From: Mesostigma viride
Taxonomy: Eukaryota > Streptophyta > Mesostigmatophyceae > Mesostigmatales > Mesostigmataceae
Assembly (NCBI GenBank): GCA_009746045.1
Contig: RPFO01000080.1
Coordinates: 11,508,467 to 11,572,466 of the forward strand
Reading direction: 5' to 3'
DNA: 64,000 nucleotides
Of this stretch, positions 31,089 through 40,149 are shown in pieces. Numbering within the stretch: the first letter of the stretch is position 1; each line of letters starts with the position of its first letter. A program made the translations under genes and the position numbers. Below the pieces are notes generated by a model. It was not told the origin of the DNA. It was given only the letters and a program-made list of their open reading frames with translations, and did not search any database.

Positions 31089-33164
31089 ATGGAGCTGTAT
31101 GGGCTCCAGCCTGGTTCCTCAGCCGAGGAGCAGGACGACGCACGCTCGCGACAGGTGGCTGCGGATGAAGGCCTCGCTAGGGCGATGGCTGAGCGCGAGG
31201 AGCGGGAGCTTCGGCGCGCGGACACGCACGCACGTGCTCGCGCCCAGCAGAGGGCGGATGCTGAGAACGTGCGCCGGGCGTTGTTTCAGAGCAGTGAGCT
31301 GGCTTCTGGCGAGGAGCAGTTTGAGGTGATGCGTCGGGGGGACCTTGCATGTTTTAAAAGTTTGCGTCGGTCTCGTGAGCCGAAGGTACACCTAGGTGTG
31401 CATCAGGAGTCGGAGTTCTCTTTGACAGGTCCGTCGGGGGCATCTGCTGAGGACGAGATCCTCATGACCCCAGCCATGACGGCGCGGGAGCGTGAGGCGC
31501 AGAAGCGCATGGCGACGTTCATCGCCGACAAGCAGCGTCGGCAGGCGCGGAGGGCCGCGGCAGAGGCCAAGAAGGAGCGCGAGCATGCGGAGAGGGTGAG
31601 GCAAATCGCGCTGACGGAGCGCATCAAGCTCAAAATGTCGATCACCCAGGTGCGCCGGGACCGGATGGTCCGCGAACTCAGGGTGTGGAAAAAGGCGCAG
31701 GCGATGAAGCTGCAGCATATGGCTGAGCTGGAGGCGCCTGGCAGGCCGGAGGCGCAGGAACGTTACAGACGCTCGCTGGCAAGGTGGGAAGCCAATGTGG
31801 GAAGGATGGAGCAGCGCATCCTGAAGCAGCGACGACGCATGCTCAAGCATGCACGTAAGTCAGCGGTGAGGGGACCGCTTGGTGAAGCGGTGAGAGTCGA
31901 GTTTGGCCTTGGGCCGGATGAGGATGTTTCTGCAAGCCAAATGTTTTATTATTTGTCGCAGCCTAAGAAGACCATCACCAACCGTGATGGCACTGCCGCA
32001 CGCACGCGTGTTTACAGGCAGCCTGGTGAAGCCGGACCGTCTAACCTGTCCAACAGGGAGGACCTCATTGATCAGCTTCAGCTGGCGCAAGCCATGCTGG
32101 AAGCAGATACCCCGCTGTCTCCAGGCGAGCAGGCGACGTTGGCCGACACGGTGGCCAGGCTAGTGGCATCGCTGAAGCCGGCCAAGCGAAGGGCGCAGGC
32201 AGAGGCATGCGCACCCCAGCCAAAGCGGAGGAGGGACGAGGGGGCGGATGACGGGGAGAGGGGGGAAACCAGGGCGGGGGTGGACATGGCACCAGGAGTC
32301 TGCACCAACACGGCACGCGGGCGGGGAGCAGCAGCAGCAGCAGCAGCAACAGCAACAGCAGCAGCAGCAGCCACCAACTGCAGGAACGACAACAACCTCC
32401 AACATGGCCTTGCTAGGCCCAGGTTTGATCCAAAAAAGAAAGAGGACAAGCTAGTGTTTCCGGGTTTGCCAGAGGGCCACACCCAGGACGAAGCTAGGGA
32501 GTGGTTGTTTAAGTTGTCACATGCATATGCTAGCGACAATGTCCGTGATTGGTTTGCCTCTCTACGTGCGTCCACACCCATCCATCAATCTGCCAAGCCT
32601 ATCCAGCAGTTGGTACAATTGTACCAAAAGCGTGCCAGCAGCGGGGTAGACGTGGCAGAAAATGTGTTGTGGGCGCAGTTCATGGTTGATCTTAGGGCAC
32701 TTGTTACCACGGGGGAGCACTTAGAAGTGCTTAAGGGCTTCCAGTGGATAGAGGCCTATAAGGTCAATAAGCGTGACTATGTGAGTGACAACAAAAAATA
32801 TGTCATGTACATAGAGGGAGATGAGGAGCTGAAGAAGCTCAATGCCAAGTACCTAGTACACCTATGGCTACAAAAGGCAGAACTGGACCCCACCACCCTG
32901 TCAGTAATCCTGGCAGGTCTAAAGGATAAGTGGGAGGACTTTAGGAAGGCAATGGCCTATGTGCAGCAATGCCTAGAGCCGTTTGCTGCTGCAGCCAAGG
33001 AGGGAAAGGTGAAGCAGGTAAAGGGGGAGGAAGCCTCAGGTACGGGGCTCTCCAAGAAGCAGATGCAGTCGCTGGTAGCCCAGGTAAAGGCGGTAATGGG
33101 GGGGATAAAAACAAAAACAACAAAAGTGGGGGAGGTGGAAACAAGGGGGGGGAAAGAACAATAA
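31089..33164 (+). CDS. gag: Copia-like element Gag
   Basis: 691 codons in this frame. The first half is a long charged helical region, strongly coiled-coil-like (AEREERELRRADTHARARAQ; AAAEAKKEREHAERV), then an Ala/Thr repeat (about 410-430), then a gag domain of copia type (about 450-650: EAREWLFKLSHAYASDNVRD, VLWAQFMVDLRALV, LVHLWLQKAELDPTTL, LAGLKDKWEDFRKAM). The Met at 31089 may be internal: a Ser/Thr-rich frame runs upstream from about 30780 in another phase. The zinc knuckle comes after the nominal stop, in the next ORF. Confidence 0.8.
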   Translation: MELYGLQPGSSAEEQDDARSRQVAADEGLARAMAEREERELRRADTHARARAQQRADAENVRRALFQSSELASGEEQFEVMRRGDLACFKSLRRSREPKVHLGVHQESEFSLTGPSGASAEDEILMTPAMTAREREAQKRMATFIADKQRRQARRAAAEAKKEREHAERVRQIALTERIKLKMSITQVRRDRMVRELRVWKKAQAMKLQHMAELEAPGRPEAQERYRRSLARWEANVGRMEQRILKQRRRMLKHARKSAVRGPLGEAVRVEFGLGPDEDVSASQMFYYLSQPKKTITNRDGTAARTRVYRQPGEAGPSNLSNREDLIDQLQLAQAMLEADTPLSPGEQATLADTVARLVASLKPAKRRAQAEACAPQPKRRRDEGADDGERGETRAGVDMAPGVCTNTARGRGAAAAAAATATAAAAATNCRNDNNLQHGLARPRFDPKKKEDKLVFPGLPEGHTQDEAREWLFKLSHAYASDNVRDWFASLRASTPIHQSAKPIQQLVQLYQKRASSGVDVAENVLWAQFMVDLRALVTTGEHLEVLKGFQWIEAYKVNKRDYVSDNKKYVMYIEGDEELKKLNAKYLVHLWLQKAELDPTTLSVILAGLKDKWEDFRKAMAYVQQCLEPFAAAAKEGKVKQVKGEEASGTGLSKKQMQSLVAQVKAVMGGIKTKTTKVGEVETRGGKEQ

Positions 33165-33237
33165 CAATAAAAACAGAAAACAAAGTGGGGGAGCTAGCAA
33201 GCCAGGGGGTGCTAAGCCAGCAGGGGGGGACAAGAGG

Positions 33238-35568
33238 TTGCCTCATGACCCCACCAAGCATTGCACTAGGTGCCTTTGTAAGGGGCACCTAAAAGATGAC
33301 TGCTGGAAAGGCAAACCCGACTATGGTTCTGACGTTGATGTTTGTCCTGGATGCTGGAAAACACGTCACCCCATTGCAGCAGGAGCGCGCTGCACGGCAC
33401 CCAGGCACAACAAGACCACGCCAGGGCGCTACAACCGCGCGGGGGCGGCAGACCAGGGTGACACCTGTAAGCTACCCTCACCATTTTTCACAAATGGTTT
33501 CCTGTTACCTTCTGTCTGCCAAGTGTTGCCTGAGTGTGATGATGTGGATTGGGAAGTGGCATATGACATGACACTGTCACACATGATGCGTGACCCCACC
33601 ATAGCTTCCCTTAGTGCAGCAGCAGAAAAGGTAATCACGTATGGTGCTCTAGCAGAGCAACTGCACAAGGTTATGGGCCATGAGGCTGTGGCTGAAAGGC
33701 TAGCCAATAAAATACAAGGCCATGATCTGGAACAGATGTGCAGGCACGTACGTAAGCACTGTGAGCAATGTCAGCTATATGCTCCTAAGCCCAGAAAATG
33801 GCATGTGGCCACACCACCACTGGCTAGAGGCAAACTGGTTGGGGATGTTATACACGTGGTGAAGGACACGGTATACTACCTAGTCATAAAGGATGCCTGG
33901 TCAAGGTTTGTGGTAGTGGAGCCCCTGCCTGGGATGGATAAAGAGCAGCTGCACAGAGCTTTACAGATAGCCTTGGCACGTTTTCACCCCATTGAAAAAG
34001 TAATGCTGGATCAGCAGTTTCTCTGCATCCAGGACAGGAATGACCTGCCCAAGATAGAAGTGTCTGGGGCTCAAGATCATGAACGTCAGGGGTTGGTAGA
34101 ACGTACCATGAGAGCCATCAGGGATGTGATAAGAAAAATGCCATCCAGGTTGGCTGACTCTGGTAGCTATGCTGACAGGGCATCTTGGGCAGCAGGGGTG
34201 ACTACCCAGCTAAACGCCAAACCAATAATGTCCTCACCTTTTGGGGAAATCACCCCAACTGGCCTTCAGTCAGGCAGCTATGCTTCAGAGGTACACACTC
34301 ACTACAACACACAAAGGCAGCACTTAGCCAAGTTGCTGGCAAAGAAAGACAAAAACAATGCCAGGCCTGTGTTTGAAGTGGGGGACCATGTGTTATTTTT
34401 CAGAGAGGGTGACAGAGGAAGAGCACACTCTGCCAGATGGCACGGTCCAGCTGTAGTCACCAAAATTCATGAAGAAGGGACTGCAGTCACTATACAACAT
34501 GACAGAGAGCGTGTGGTCAGCAAGCATAGACTCAAGCTTTATTACCCACCACTGGCAGACGTGTCAGGGGTAGAATTCTTGGACATGGATTCAGAGCAGG
34601 AGTCTGGTGGATTGATCTCACCCAATGAATTGGCTAAGGACGTCATTGATGCAAGCACTAGCACCACAGTAGAAGCTCCTGTGTTCCTCAGTAGTGCAGC
34701 CCCACTACAACCCAATAGTCCACCTGGGCAGGAGGACGGTGCACAGGGTGAGCAGCAGGTAGCACCTCCCTCACACCTGGAGGAGTCACAAAACAGAGCA
34801 GATCCTGTCGTTCCCAGGAAGTCATTTGCTGAGATTCTTAAGGCCTTGCACAAGGCACACAACACTAAAGCAGTTGTGGCAACAGGTACAGCACAGGTCA
34901 ATGCTGTAGGGGATGCAGGTCAAGATCCTAGTATTTTGGCTGTAGACACCCAAGCACAGGTGAGTATCATCAGTGCAGAAGCTGTATCTGGTCTGAAAAT
35001 GAAGGCCTCACCATGGGCTAGAGTGTCAGATTTTTCAGGCAAAACCAAAATGCAGGTCAAAGGTCAGGTGAGCATTCAAATCTTGGGTATGCCCACTCCA
35101 TTTCAGGTGGTTGAGGGCTACTCAGGGAATGCCCTGTTAGGGGAACCTTTTGTATCTTACCCTGGTGTTGTCATCTCAGCTGGGAGGTTGAGTGTGGCAG
35201 GGGTAGGACAGGTGCCTCTAGATCATTTTAAAATCCCTTTGAGCCAGATTAGCACTGGGTTGGATGCTGCCATCAATGCAGTTAAGCCCAAGTACCTCCC
35301 AGGTCAGGAACCGTGTGTGGAGGACCTCATACACTCTCAAAAGCTACACCCTTCAGCGTTTGGGCTTGGTAGATGGGATGTTGCATCCATGTCTCCCCTG
35401 TCCTATGATGATATTGTACGGGACTGCCAGACGCAGATTGGGTTTCTTAAGTGGCTTGAGGCTTTTACCAAAGCCAGGGAGGAGTGGGTTGTTCCAGATG
35501 CACGTAGTCCCACACACACACCACCTGTGACTCCTCTTGATGCTATGCCAGCTGGGCCAAGAAGCTAA
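33238..35568 (+). CDS. pol: Copia-like element zinc knuckle, integrase and protease
   Basis: 776 codons; the nominal start is TTG and the frame is open upstream to about 33148 (Lys/Asn/Gly-rich), so it is read as part of a polyprotein. Residues 9-22: CCHC knuckle CTRCLCKGHLKDDC. 143-178: integrase zinc domain (His143, His148, Cys175, Cys178). Core: Asp203, Asp258, Glu289 (GLVERTMRAI). 381-436: C-terminal domain with GDHVLFFREGD and WHGPAVVTKI, GPY/F-like. 565-650: retropepsin-like fold, ILAVDTQAQVSIIS, ending NALLGEPFV. The protease therefore follows the integrase, unlike copia (PR-IN-RT) and Ty3 (PR-RT-RH-IN). The active site is Asp-Thr-Gln instead of Asp-Thr/Ser-Gly. Confidence 0.85.
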   Translation: MPHDPTKHCTRCLCKGHLKDDCWKGKPDYGSDVDVCPGCWKTRHPIAAGARCTAPRHNKTTPGRYNRAGAADQGDTCKLPSPFFTNGFLLPSVCQVLPECDDVDWEVAYDMTLSHMMRDPTIASLSAAAEKVITYGALAEQLHKVMGHEAVAERLANKIQGHDLEQMCRHVRKHCEQCQLYAPKPRKWHVATPPLARGKLVGDVIHVVKDTVYYLVIKDAWSRFVVVEPLPGMDKEQLHRALQIALARFHPIEKVMLDQQFLCIQDRNDLPKIEVSGAQDHERQGLVERTMRAIRDVIRKMPSRLADSGSYADRASWAAGVTTQLNAKPIMSSPFGEITPTGLQSGSYASEVHTHYNTQRQHLAKLLAKKDKNNARPVFEVGDHVLFFREGDRGRAHSARWHGPAVVTKIHEEGTAVTIQHDRERVVSKHRLKLYYPPLADVSGVEFLDMDSEQESGGLISPNELAKDVIDASTSTTVEAPVFLSSAAPLQPNSPPGQEDGAQGEQQVAPPSHLEESQNRADPVVPRKSFAEILKALHKAHNTKAVVATGTAQVNAVGDAGQDPSILAVDTQAQVSIISAEAVSGLKMKASPWARVSDFSGKTKMQVKGQVSIQILGMPTPFQVVEGYSGNALLGEPFVSYPGVVISAGRLSVAGVGQVPLDHFKIPLSQISTGLDAAINAVKPKYLPGQEPCVEDLIHSQKLHPSAFGLGRWDVASMSPLSYDDIVRDCQTQIGFLKWLEAFTKAREEWVVPDARSPTHTPPVTPLDAMPAGPRS

Positions 35569-36971
35569 GGTTAAAGTTTGTGTGCAAGCATAAACCTCAG
35601 GCTGATGGGGGACCACCCATTTTCCATGCTAGGCCATGTGTTACTGAGTTCAGGGGCTCTACAGAGCTGACAGAGGCTGAGCTTTATACTCCTGGTATTC
35701 AGCAAACGTCTCTCAAGGTGTTGCTTTCCTTGTTTTTGCATCAGCTTAATACAGGGAAGGATTATGTGTGTAAAGCCACAGATATCAAAAGAGCCTTTCT
35801 AAAGGGGGACCCTGCCATAGCACAGCAGGTCTGGAGAGGTCAGGTATACGTGGTGAATACTCCTAAGGTGTGGCACAGGGATATTGTTCAACCCTTGTTG
35901 AGGCCAAACCTGGGGGTTGAAGGGTTGCAGTCAGCTCCAAAAATTTTTAGGCTGTCTGCACAGGAGGTATTCATGAAGCTAGGGGCCACCTATGATGACA
36001 TTGACCCTTGCCTGTTTGTCATCCCACACCCTGATGGAATGATGATGTTTGTCTGGCATGGGGATGATCAGTTAATCTCAGGTCCTAGAGCTGCAGTGGA
36101 TGCTTTCATAGCTCAGGTGTCTGCCAGTTTTGAGATTGGCAAGCAGCTAGAGCTGGGCAAGGAGCCAGTCAAGTTCTGTGGCATGATGCTTGAGTTGCTG
36201 CAGCAGCAGGGCAGCTGGGTTTGTTCCATGCAGGCCTCTGCTGAATACATTAAGTCTTGTCTGGATGTCCTGCCTGTTCACATCACCCCTGACATGTGCC
36301 CTACCATTAGAGGCAAGCTTGGTTGGCTATGTGCTACATGTGCACCCCACCTGGCTTTTGTGAGCAGGGTAGATGATGAGGTACTACAGGAGGTAGGAGC
36401 ACGGGCAATCAAGCAGTTGTTGCATGATGGTCCACCTTTGATGCTTCACTCACTGGACCTGTTTACTCCCATTCACATCACGTGCATGATGGATAGTTCA
36501 ATGGAGTCCAGGGTAGTTACCAAGGTTCAAGCCAGAGAGGCTGGATTGTTTTTCCTGCATAACCAAGGTGGGAAGAAGTCACTAGTCTCCTGGTTCAGTA
36601 GATTGCACAAGAGGAAAGCTGTGAGTAGCAATGTAGCTGAATGCAGGGCTGTGGTATCTTCTGTCTTGCATGCAAGGTATCTCAATCACTTGCTGGTCTG
36701 GCTTCAACACCAGGCTGGTAGCTCTGCAGGAGTGAAAGCACATTTGCTGACTGACTCTCAATCTATCATCTCTTTCCTTGCCAATCCTTTGGCTGTACAC
36801 TCGGACCTGGATTGGATTGTGCTAAAACAGGAATGCAAGTACCTGGAGTCTAAAGCCCACGTCAGGGACAAAGACAATGCTGCAGATGCACTGACCAAGG
36901 TGCCACAAGCAGCAGGACCACAATACCAGGTCTTGTATGGGTTGATGAACCCTGGTTACAGTCTGAAGTGA
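35541..36971 (+). CDS. pol: Copia-like element reverse transcriptase and RNase H
   Basis: Open from 35541 after an in-frame stop (35538-35540) and out of phase with the preceding ORF by one base. RT: KLRLKFVCKHKP, KATDIKRAFLKGD (catalytic Asp), YDDIDPCLFVI, and FVWHGDDQLISG where copia has YVDD. KFCGMMLE and GKLGWLCATCAPHLAFVSRV follow as in copia RT. RNase H: MMDSSMES, VAECRAVVSS, LLTDSQSIISFL, DNAADALTKV. Stop TGA 36969-36971. After it, 36972-37330 is 3' untranslated. Confidence 0.88.
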   Translation, partial: CYASWAKKLRLKFVCKHKPQADGGPPIFHARPCVTEFRGSTELTEAELYTPGIQQTSLKVLLSLFLHQLNTGKDYVCKATDIKRAFLKGDPAIAQQVWRGQVYVVNTPKVWHRDIVQPLLRPNLGVEGLQSAPKIFRLSAQEVFMKLGATYDDIDPCLFVIPHPDGMMMFVWHGDDQLISGPRAAVDAFIAQVSASFEIGKQLELGKEPVKFCGMMLELLQQQGSWVCSMQASAEYIKSCLDVLPVHITPDMCPTIRGKLGWLCATCAPHLAFVSRVDDEVLQEVGARAIKQLLHDGPPLMLHSLDLFTPIHITCMMDSSMESRVVTKVQAREAGLFFLHNQGGKKSLVSWFSRLHKRKAVSSNVAECRAVVSSVLHARYLNHLLVWLQHQAGSSAGVKAHLLTDSQSIISFLANPLAVHSDLDWIVLKQECKYLESKAHVRDKDNAADALTKVPQAAGPQYQVLYGLMNPGYSLK

Positions 36972-37354
36972 CTGGCACATTGTACATGTTAGCCCATGAC
37001 CCCCTGCCTAATACTGCAGCTGAAAGGCTGCAGTGGCAGCTGGGTAGTTTTCTGACAGTGAGAAGCACTGGTCTAGAAAGTTGGGACATGATGAATGTGT
37101 TATTTATTGAATAAAATTTTGTGAGACACTTGTTTGGATGACCATGACATGCTGGGGCCTGGAGCACCCATCTCACTCAGTTAAGAAACCATGCTTGAGA
37201 CATGGGGCCTTTTTAATGCATCTCTTGTACATGTGTGAGGTGACCTTTGGGTCCTAGTAGGTTATCTGACAGTTTTTTAAGGCATTGGGAATGGCTGCGT
37301 CCATTTGATGGCTATGTGTGTTTCTGTTGAAACCCAAAGAAAACTTAAAGTGGG

Positions 37355-37732
37355 AGTTAGTCTAAGTCTCCCGCCTGTAGCCTAAGTGGACACGTGCCAG
37401 CACCGCCGGCGCCCAATTGGGTACTGGGACGGTGCTGGACTAGAGTAGTCGTGGCATGGACACGTGGCTGTACTCAGTATGTGATGAGCCGGTACCTCAG
37501 TACCGGGACTGTAGTTGTCATGTTAGGACTGACTAGATCAGGTTGTAACTGATAGGTTAGTCCGTCCAGGATCAGTAAGTTAGTTTAACTTACGCAAAGT
37601 CTGGCCAGCCATCGTTGACGGCTGGCCAGCAGTATATGTGCCACATTATCCTAATGCCAAGGTGTCTCGTCGTTCACGCACACACACGCCATTTGGCAGT
37701 GCCCGAGCATTCCAGCTTTGTGTTGCATAACT
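37355..37732 (+). repeat. Copia-like element 3' LTR
   Basis: Identical-looking copy of the 5' LTR. It is preceded by purine-rich aaacccaaagaaaacttaaa gtggg (about 37330-37354), the candidate polypurine tract. Confidence 0.96.
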
Positions 37733-37737
37733 GTGGG

Positions 37738-38425
37738 CACACTCTTCAGCCGTCAGTGTGGCCTTGCAGGGGATTAAATGGCATCTCCGCGTGAGCCGGT
37801 CCACCACTACCAGGATCTGAGCATTGCCCGCCTTGGTCTCTGGCAAGGGCCCAATGAAATCCATCATCACCGAGTCCCAAGGGAACATGGGGTCTGGAAT
37901 TTCCTTTGGAACGCCCTGTTTGCCCGTATTCCGTGGCTTCATGTGCTGGCAGCTGTCACAGGTACTGACATACTCCCGCACATCCCGAGCCATCTTAGGC
38001 CAATAGTAGGACCTCCGGGCCCTCGCTAACAGCCTGTCCTGGCCTTGGTGTCCCCCCAAGACGGAGTCATGTAACTCAAATAATACCTCTGCGCGGCATA
38101 CTTGGGGGACATACAAGCGCCATGAGTCTTGACGGGCCGCCTGGCCACTGACATTCACGTAAAGGAACCCGTTTTGAAACTTGGCTGGGTAGCCGTCCAT
38201 GCTCTGAGGGCGGGCAGATATGGCTTCATTTGCCTTGTCCTCAGTGACGGTGAAGCGCGAGATGAGGCGCTCTAGGTCCGAGCTGATGACGACCGTTGTT
38301 GCAGTATTTGCCAACGTGAATGCCTCTCCAAGGGGCTGCATTGGAGGGTAAACTCCTGTCGCCGGCACCACATGGCTATACGGGGCCGAAGTCCTTCCCC
38401 CCCCTGCGGCTGGCCGGCTGCGCAC
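37738..38425 (-). pseudogene. pol: Ty3-A integrase, N-terminal part
   Basis: HHCC zinc domain (LHDSVLGGHQGQDR ... CDSCQHMK) and the first catalytic Asp (VMMDFIGPLPETK). The frame is cut after TAEECAH by the copia-like insertion; the target duplication is GTGGG (CCCAC in this reading). The coding sequence resumes at 30251 on the far side. The frame between 38480 and 38425 is shifted relative to RT. Confidence 0.9.
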
Positions 38426-38479
38426 GTGCCCTCACGTGCAGGGGTGCTGCCGGCGCGGCGCACGGAATGGTCAACAGTG

Positions 38480-40138
38480 TCAACCTCCGCGGTTGTGGCG
38501 CCATGCACAGAAGAGGAAGGGGCTCATCGGGTCGCTTAAGCGGTCGACAAAGGGGGCGACGGGACCATGGGAGGGGATCAACGTCGTGGCCAAAACGTCA
38601 AGATCCTCATAAAACCAATAGTCGGGGCGACGCGACAGGGCGTCAGGGACCGTGTTGTCAAGGCCCTTGACATATTCGATCTTGAACGGACCGAACTGTG
38701 CCAAATATTCAAGCCAACGGGCTTGGCGTGGCGTAAGCGTGGGCTGCGTCAACAAGTGCGTGAGGGGCCGATGGTCGGTCTGGATGATCAAGCGGTACGG
38801 GTCCGCAGGGTCGGGTTCGGCCATGGCCACGTTGAACTGAGCACCCAGAAGATGGTGCCGCCAAGTATGGCAACAGTACACCACGGCCAACAACTCTTGC
38901 TGATGGACCGGGTAATTTCTTTCGGCCGGGATCATCGTCCGGGAGATATACTCGACCGGTTGGAGACCGAGACCATGGTCTTGGAGCAGCACACCGCCAA
39001 TAGCAACCTTGCTAGAATCGCTATTGACCACGAATGGCTTGGTGGGATCCGGAAGGATGAGGACAGGCGCAGTGGCGAGCCTGGCCTTCAGCAGGTCAAA
39101 GGCCTGTTGACACAGGCCTGACCATTCCCACGGTACGTCCTTCTTGAGGAGGTGAGTAAGCGGGGCCGCAATGGTCGCGAAACGCGGGATGAAGCGGCGA
39201 TAATACGATACCAAGCCCAAGAAGCTGCGCAAGGCGCGAACATTCGCGGGAACAGGCCACTGTTGGACGGCGGCGACCTTATCGGGGTCCGTGGACACGC
39301 CCTTGTCCGAGAGAATGTGGCCTAGAAAGGGGACGCTGCGGCCTGATTCTACCTTGCTGCGGCGGGCGGACAGTTTATTATCCGCCATGATCTGCAGAAC
39401 CGCGGCAACATCCTCCAAGTGCTCCTCGAACGTGCGAGAGAAAATGAGGATGTCATCCAAGTAGATGGCCACGCAGGTGCGTTTGTACGGCTGCGTCCCC
39501 GGGTCCCACGGGATAGTCGGGTCGCGCAGGTCTGCCGAGACCTGGGGCAGCCGACTAGTGCCCATCACCGACCTAAAGAGGTGGTTCATGAGCATCTGAA
39601 AAGAGGCAGGGCTGTTACACAAGCCCATGGCCGCCACGCGGAATTGGTAATGGCCAAAAGGCGTGGCAAAGGCTGTTTTATGGCAATCTTCGGGGGCGAT
39701 CCGAAGTTGCCAAAAACCGTCTGCACAATCGAGCACCGTAAAGTACTTTGCGCCCTCCACCTTATTAAATATATCATCGATGCGGGGGAGGGGATACTTG
39801 GACTTCACGGTGATCGCATTGAGTTTGCGATAATCCGTAACCAGACGCCACTTCCCATTGGGTTTGGGCACCAGCAACACGCCCGCGCTGTAAGGGCTAT
39901 TGCTGGGCTCGATCAAGCCGGCCTCCAACAAGCCGACCAAGATCTTCTTGAGCTCTGCCAACTCCACGGGCCCCATGCGAAAAATGGGTGAGGTGGTAGG
40001 TGGGTGCCCCTCCTGCAAATGAATGCGGTGGAGCACCGGTCTGGCCGGGGGAAACGTAGGTGTTTTCTCCTCAAACACGGCTGAATACTGATCGAGCACT
40101 GCGTTGAGTCGTTTCACCTCGTCTTCCGACAAGTCCAT
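38480..40138 (-). CDS. pol: Ty3-A reverse transcriptase and RNase H
   Basis: 552 residues. RT: KWRLVTDYRKLN, Asp137 in FTVLDCADGFWQL, and YLDD at 226-229 (AIYLDDILIFS). An insertion of about 30 residues (about 193-222) lies between the LFRSVMG helix and the YLDD hairpin. Then RNase H: VVNSDSSKVAIGGVL, a Glu in the QELLAVVY helix, IIQTDHRPL and VPDALSR. It stops at 38480; the integrase follows in another frame. Confidence 0.93.
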   Translation of the reverse strand: MDLSEDEVKRLNAVLDQYSAVFEEKTPTFPPARPVLHRIHLQEGHPPTTSPIFRMGPVELAELKKILVGLLEAGLIEPSNSPYSAGVLLVPKPNGKWRLVTDYRKLNAITVKSKYPLPRIDDIFNKVEGAKYFTVLDCADGFWQLRIAPEDCHKTAFATPFGHYQFRVAAMGLCNSPASFQMLMNHLFRSVMGTSRLPQVSADLRDPTIPWDPGTQPYKRTCVAIYLDDILIFSRTFEEHLEDVAAVLQIMADNKLSARRSKVESGRSVPFLGHILSDKGVSTDPDKVAAVQQWPVPANVRALRSFLGLVSYYRRFIPRFATIAAPLTHLLKKDVPWEWSGLCQQAFDLLKARLATAPVLILPDPTKPFVVNSDSSKVAIGGVLLQDHGLGLQPVEYISRTMIPAERNYPVHQQELLAVVYCCHTWRHHLLGAQFNVAMAEPDPADPYRLIIQTDHRPLTHLLTQPTLTPRQARWLEYLAQFGPFKIEYVKGLDNTVPDALSRRPDYWFYEDLDVLATTLIPSHGPVAPFVDRLSDPMSPFLFCAWRHNRGG

Positions 40139-40149
40139 GCCAAGCGAGT

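Larger units (their letters stand above)
30252..37732 (+). mobile_element. Copia-like LTR retrotransposon with unusual domain order
   Basis: 7481 bp on the plus strand, LTRs of 378 bp at 30252-30629 and 37355-37732, and target duplication gtggg at 30247-30251 and 37733-37737. The LTR ends are inverted AGTTA and TAACT rather than TG/CA. The LTRs look identical, so the insertion is recent. The order read from the ORFs is Gag, zinc knuckle, integrase, retropepsin-like protease, copia-type RT, RNase H. Frame changes occur in gag (about 31010), at two G runs (33098-33104, 33145-33152) and near 35541-35566. Confidence 0.92.

Noticed and set aside
30770-31329. Upstream Arg/Ser-rich frames in the copia-like element as separate genes
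   Set aside because: They overlap the Ser/Thr-rich leader of gag in other phases; the leader probably belongs to gag with a frame break near 31010.
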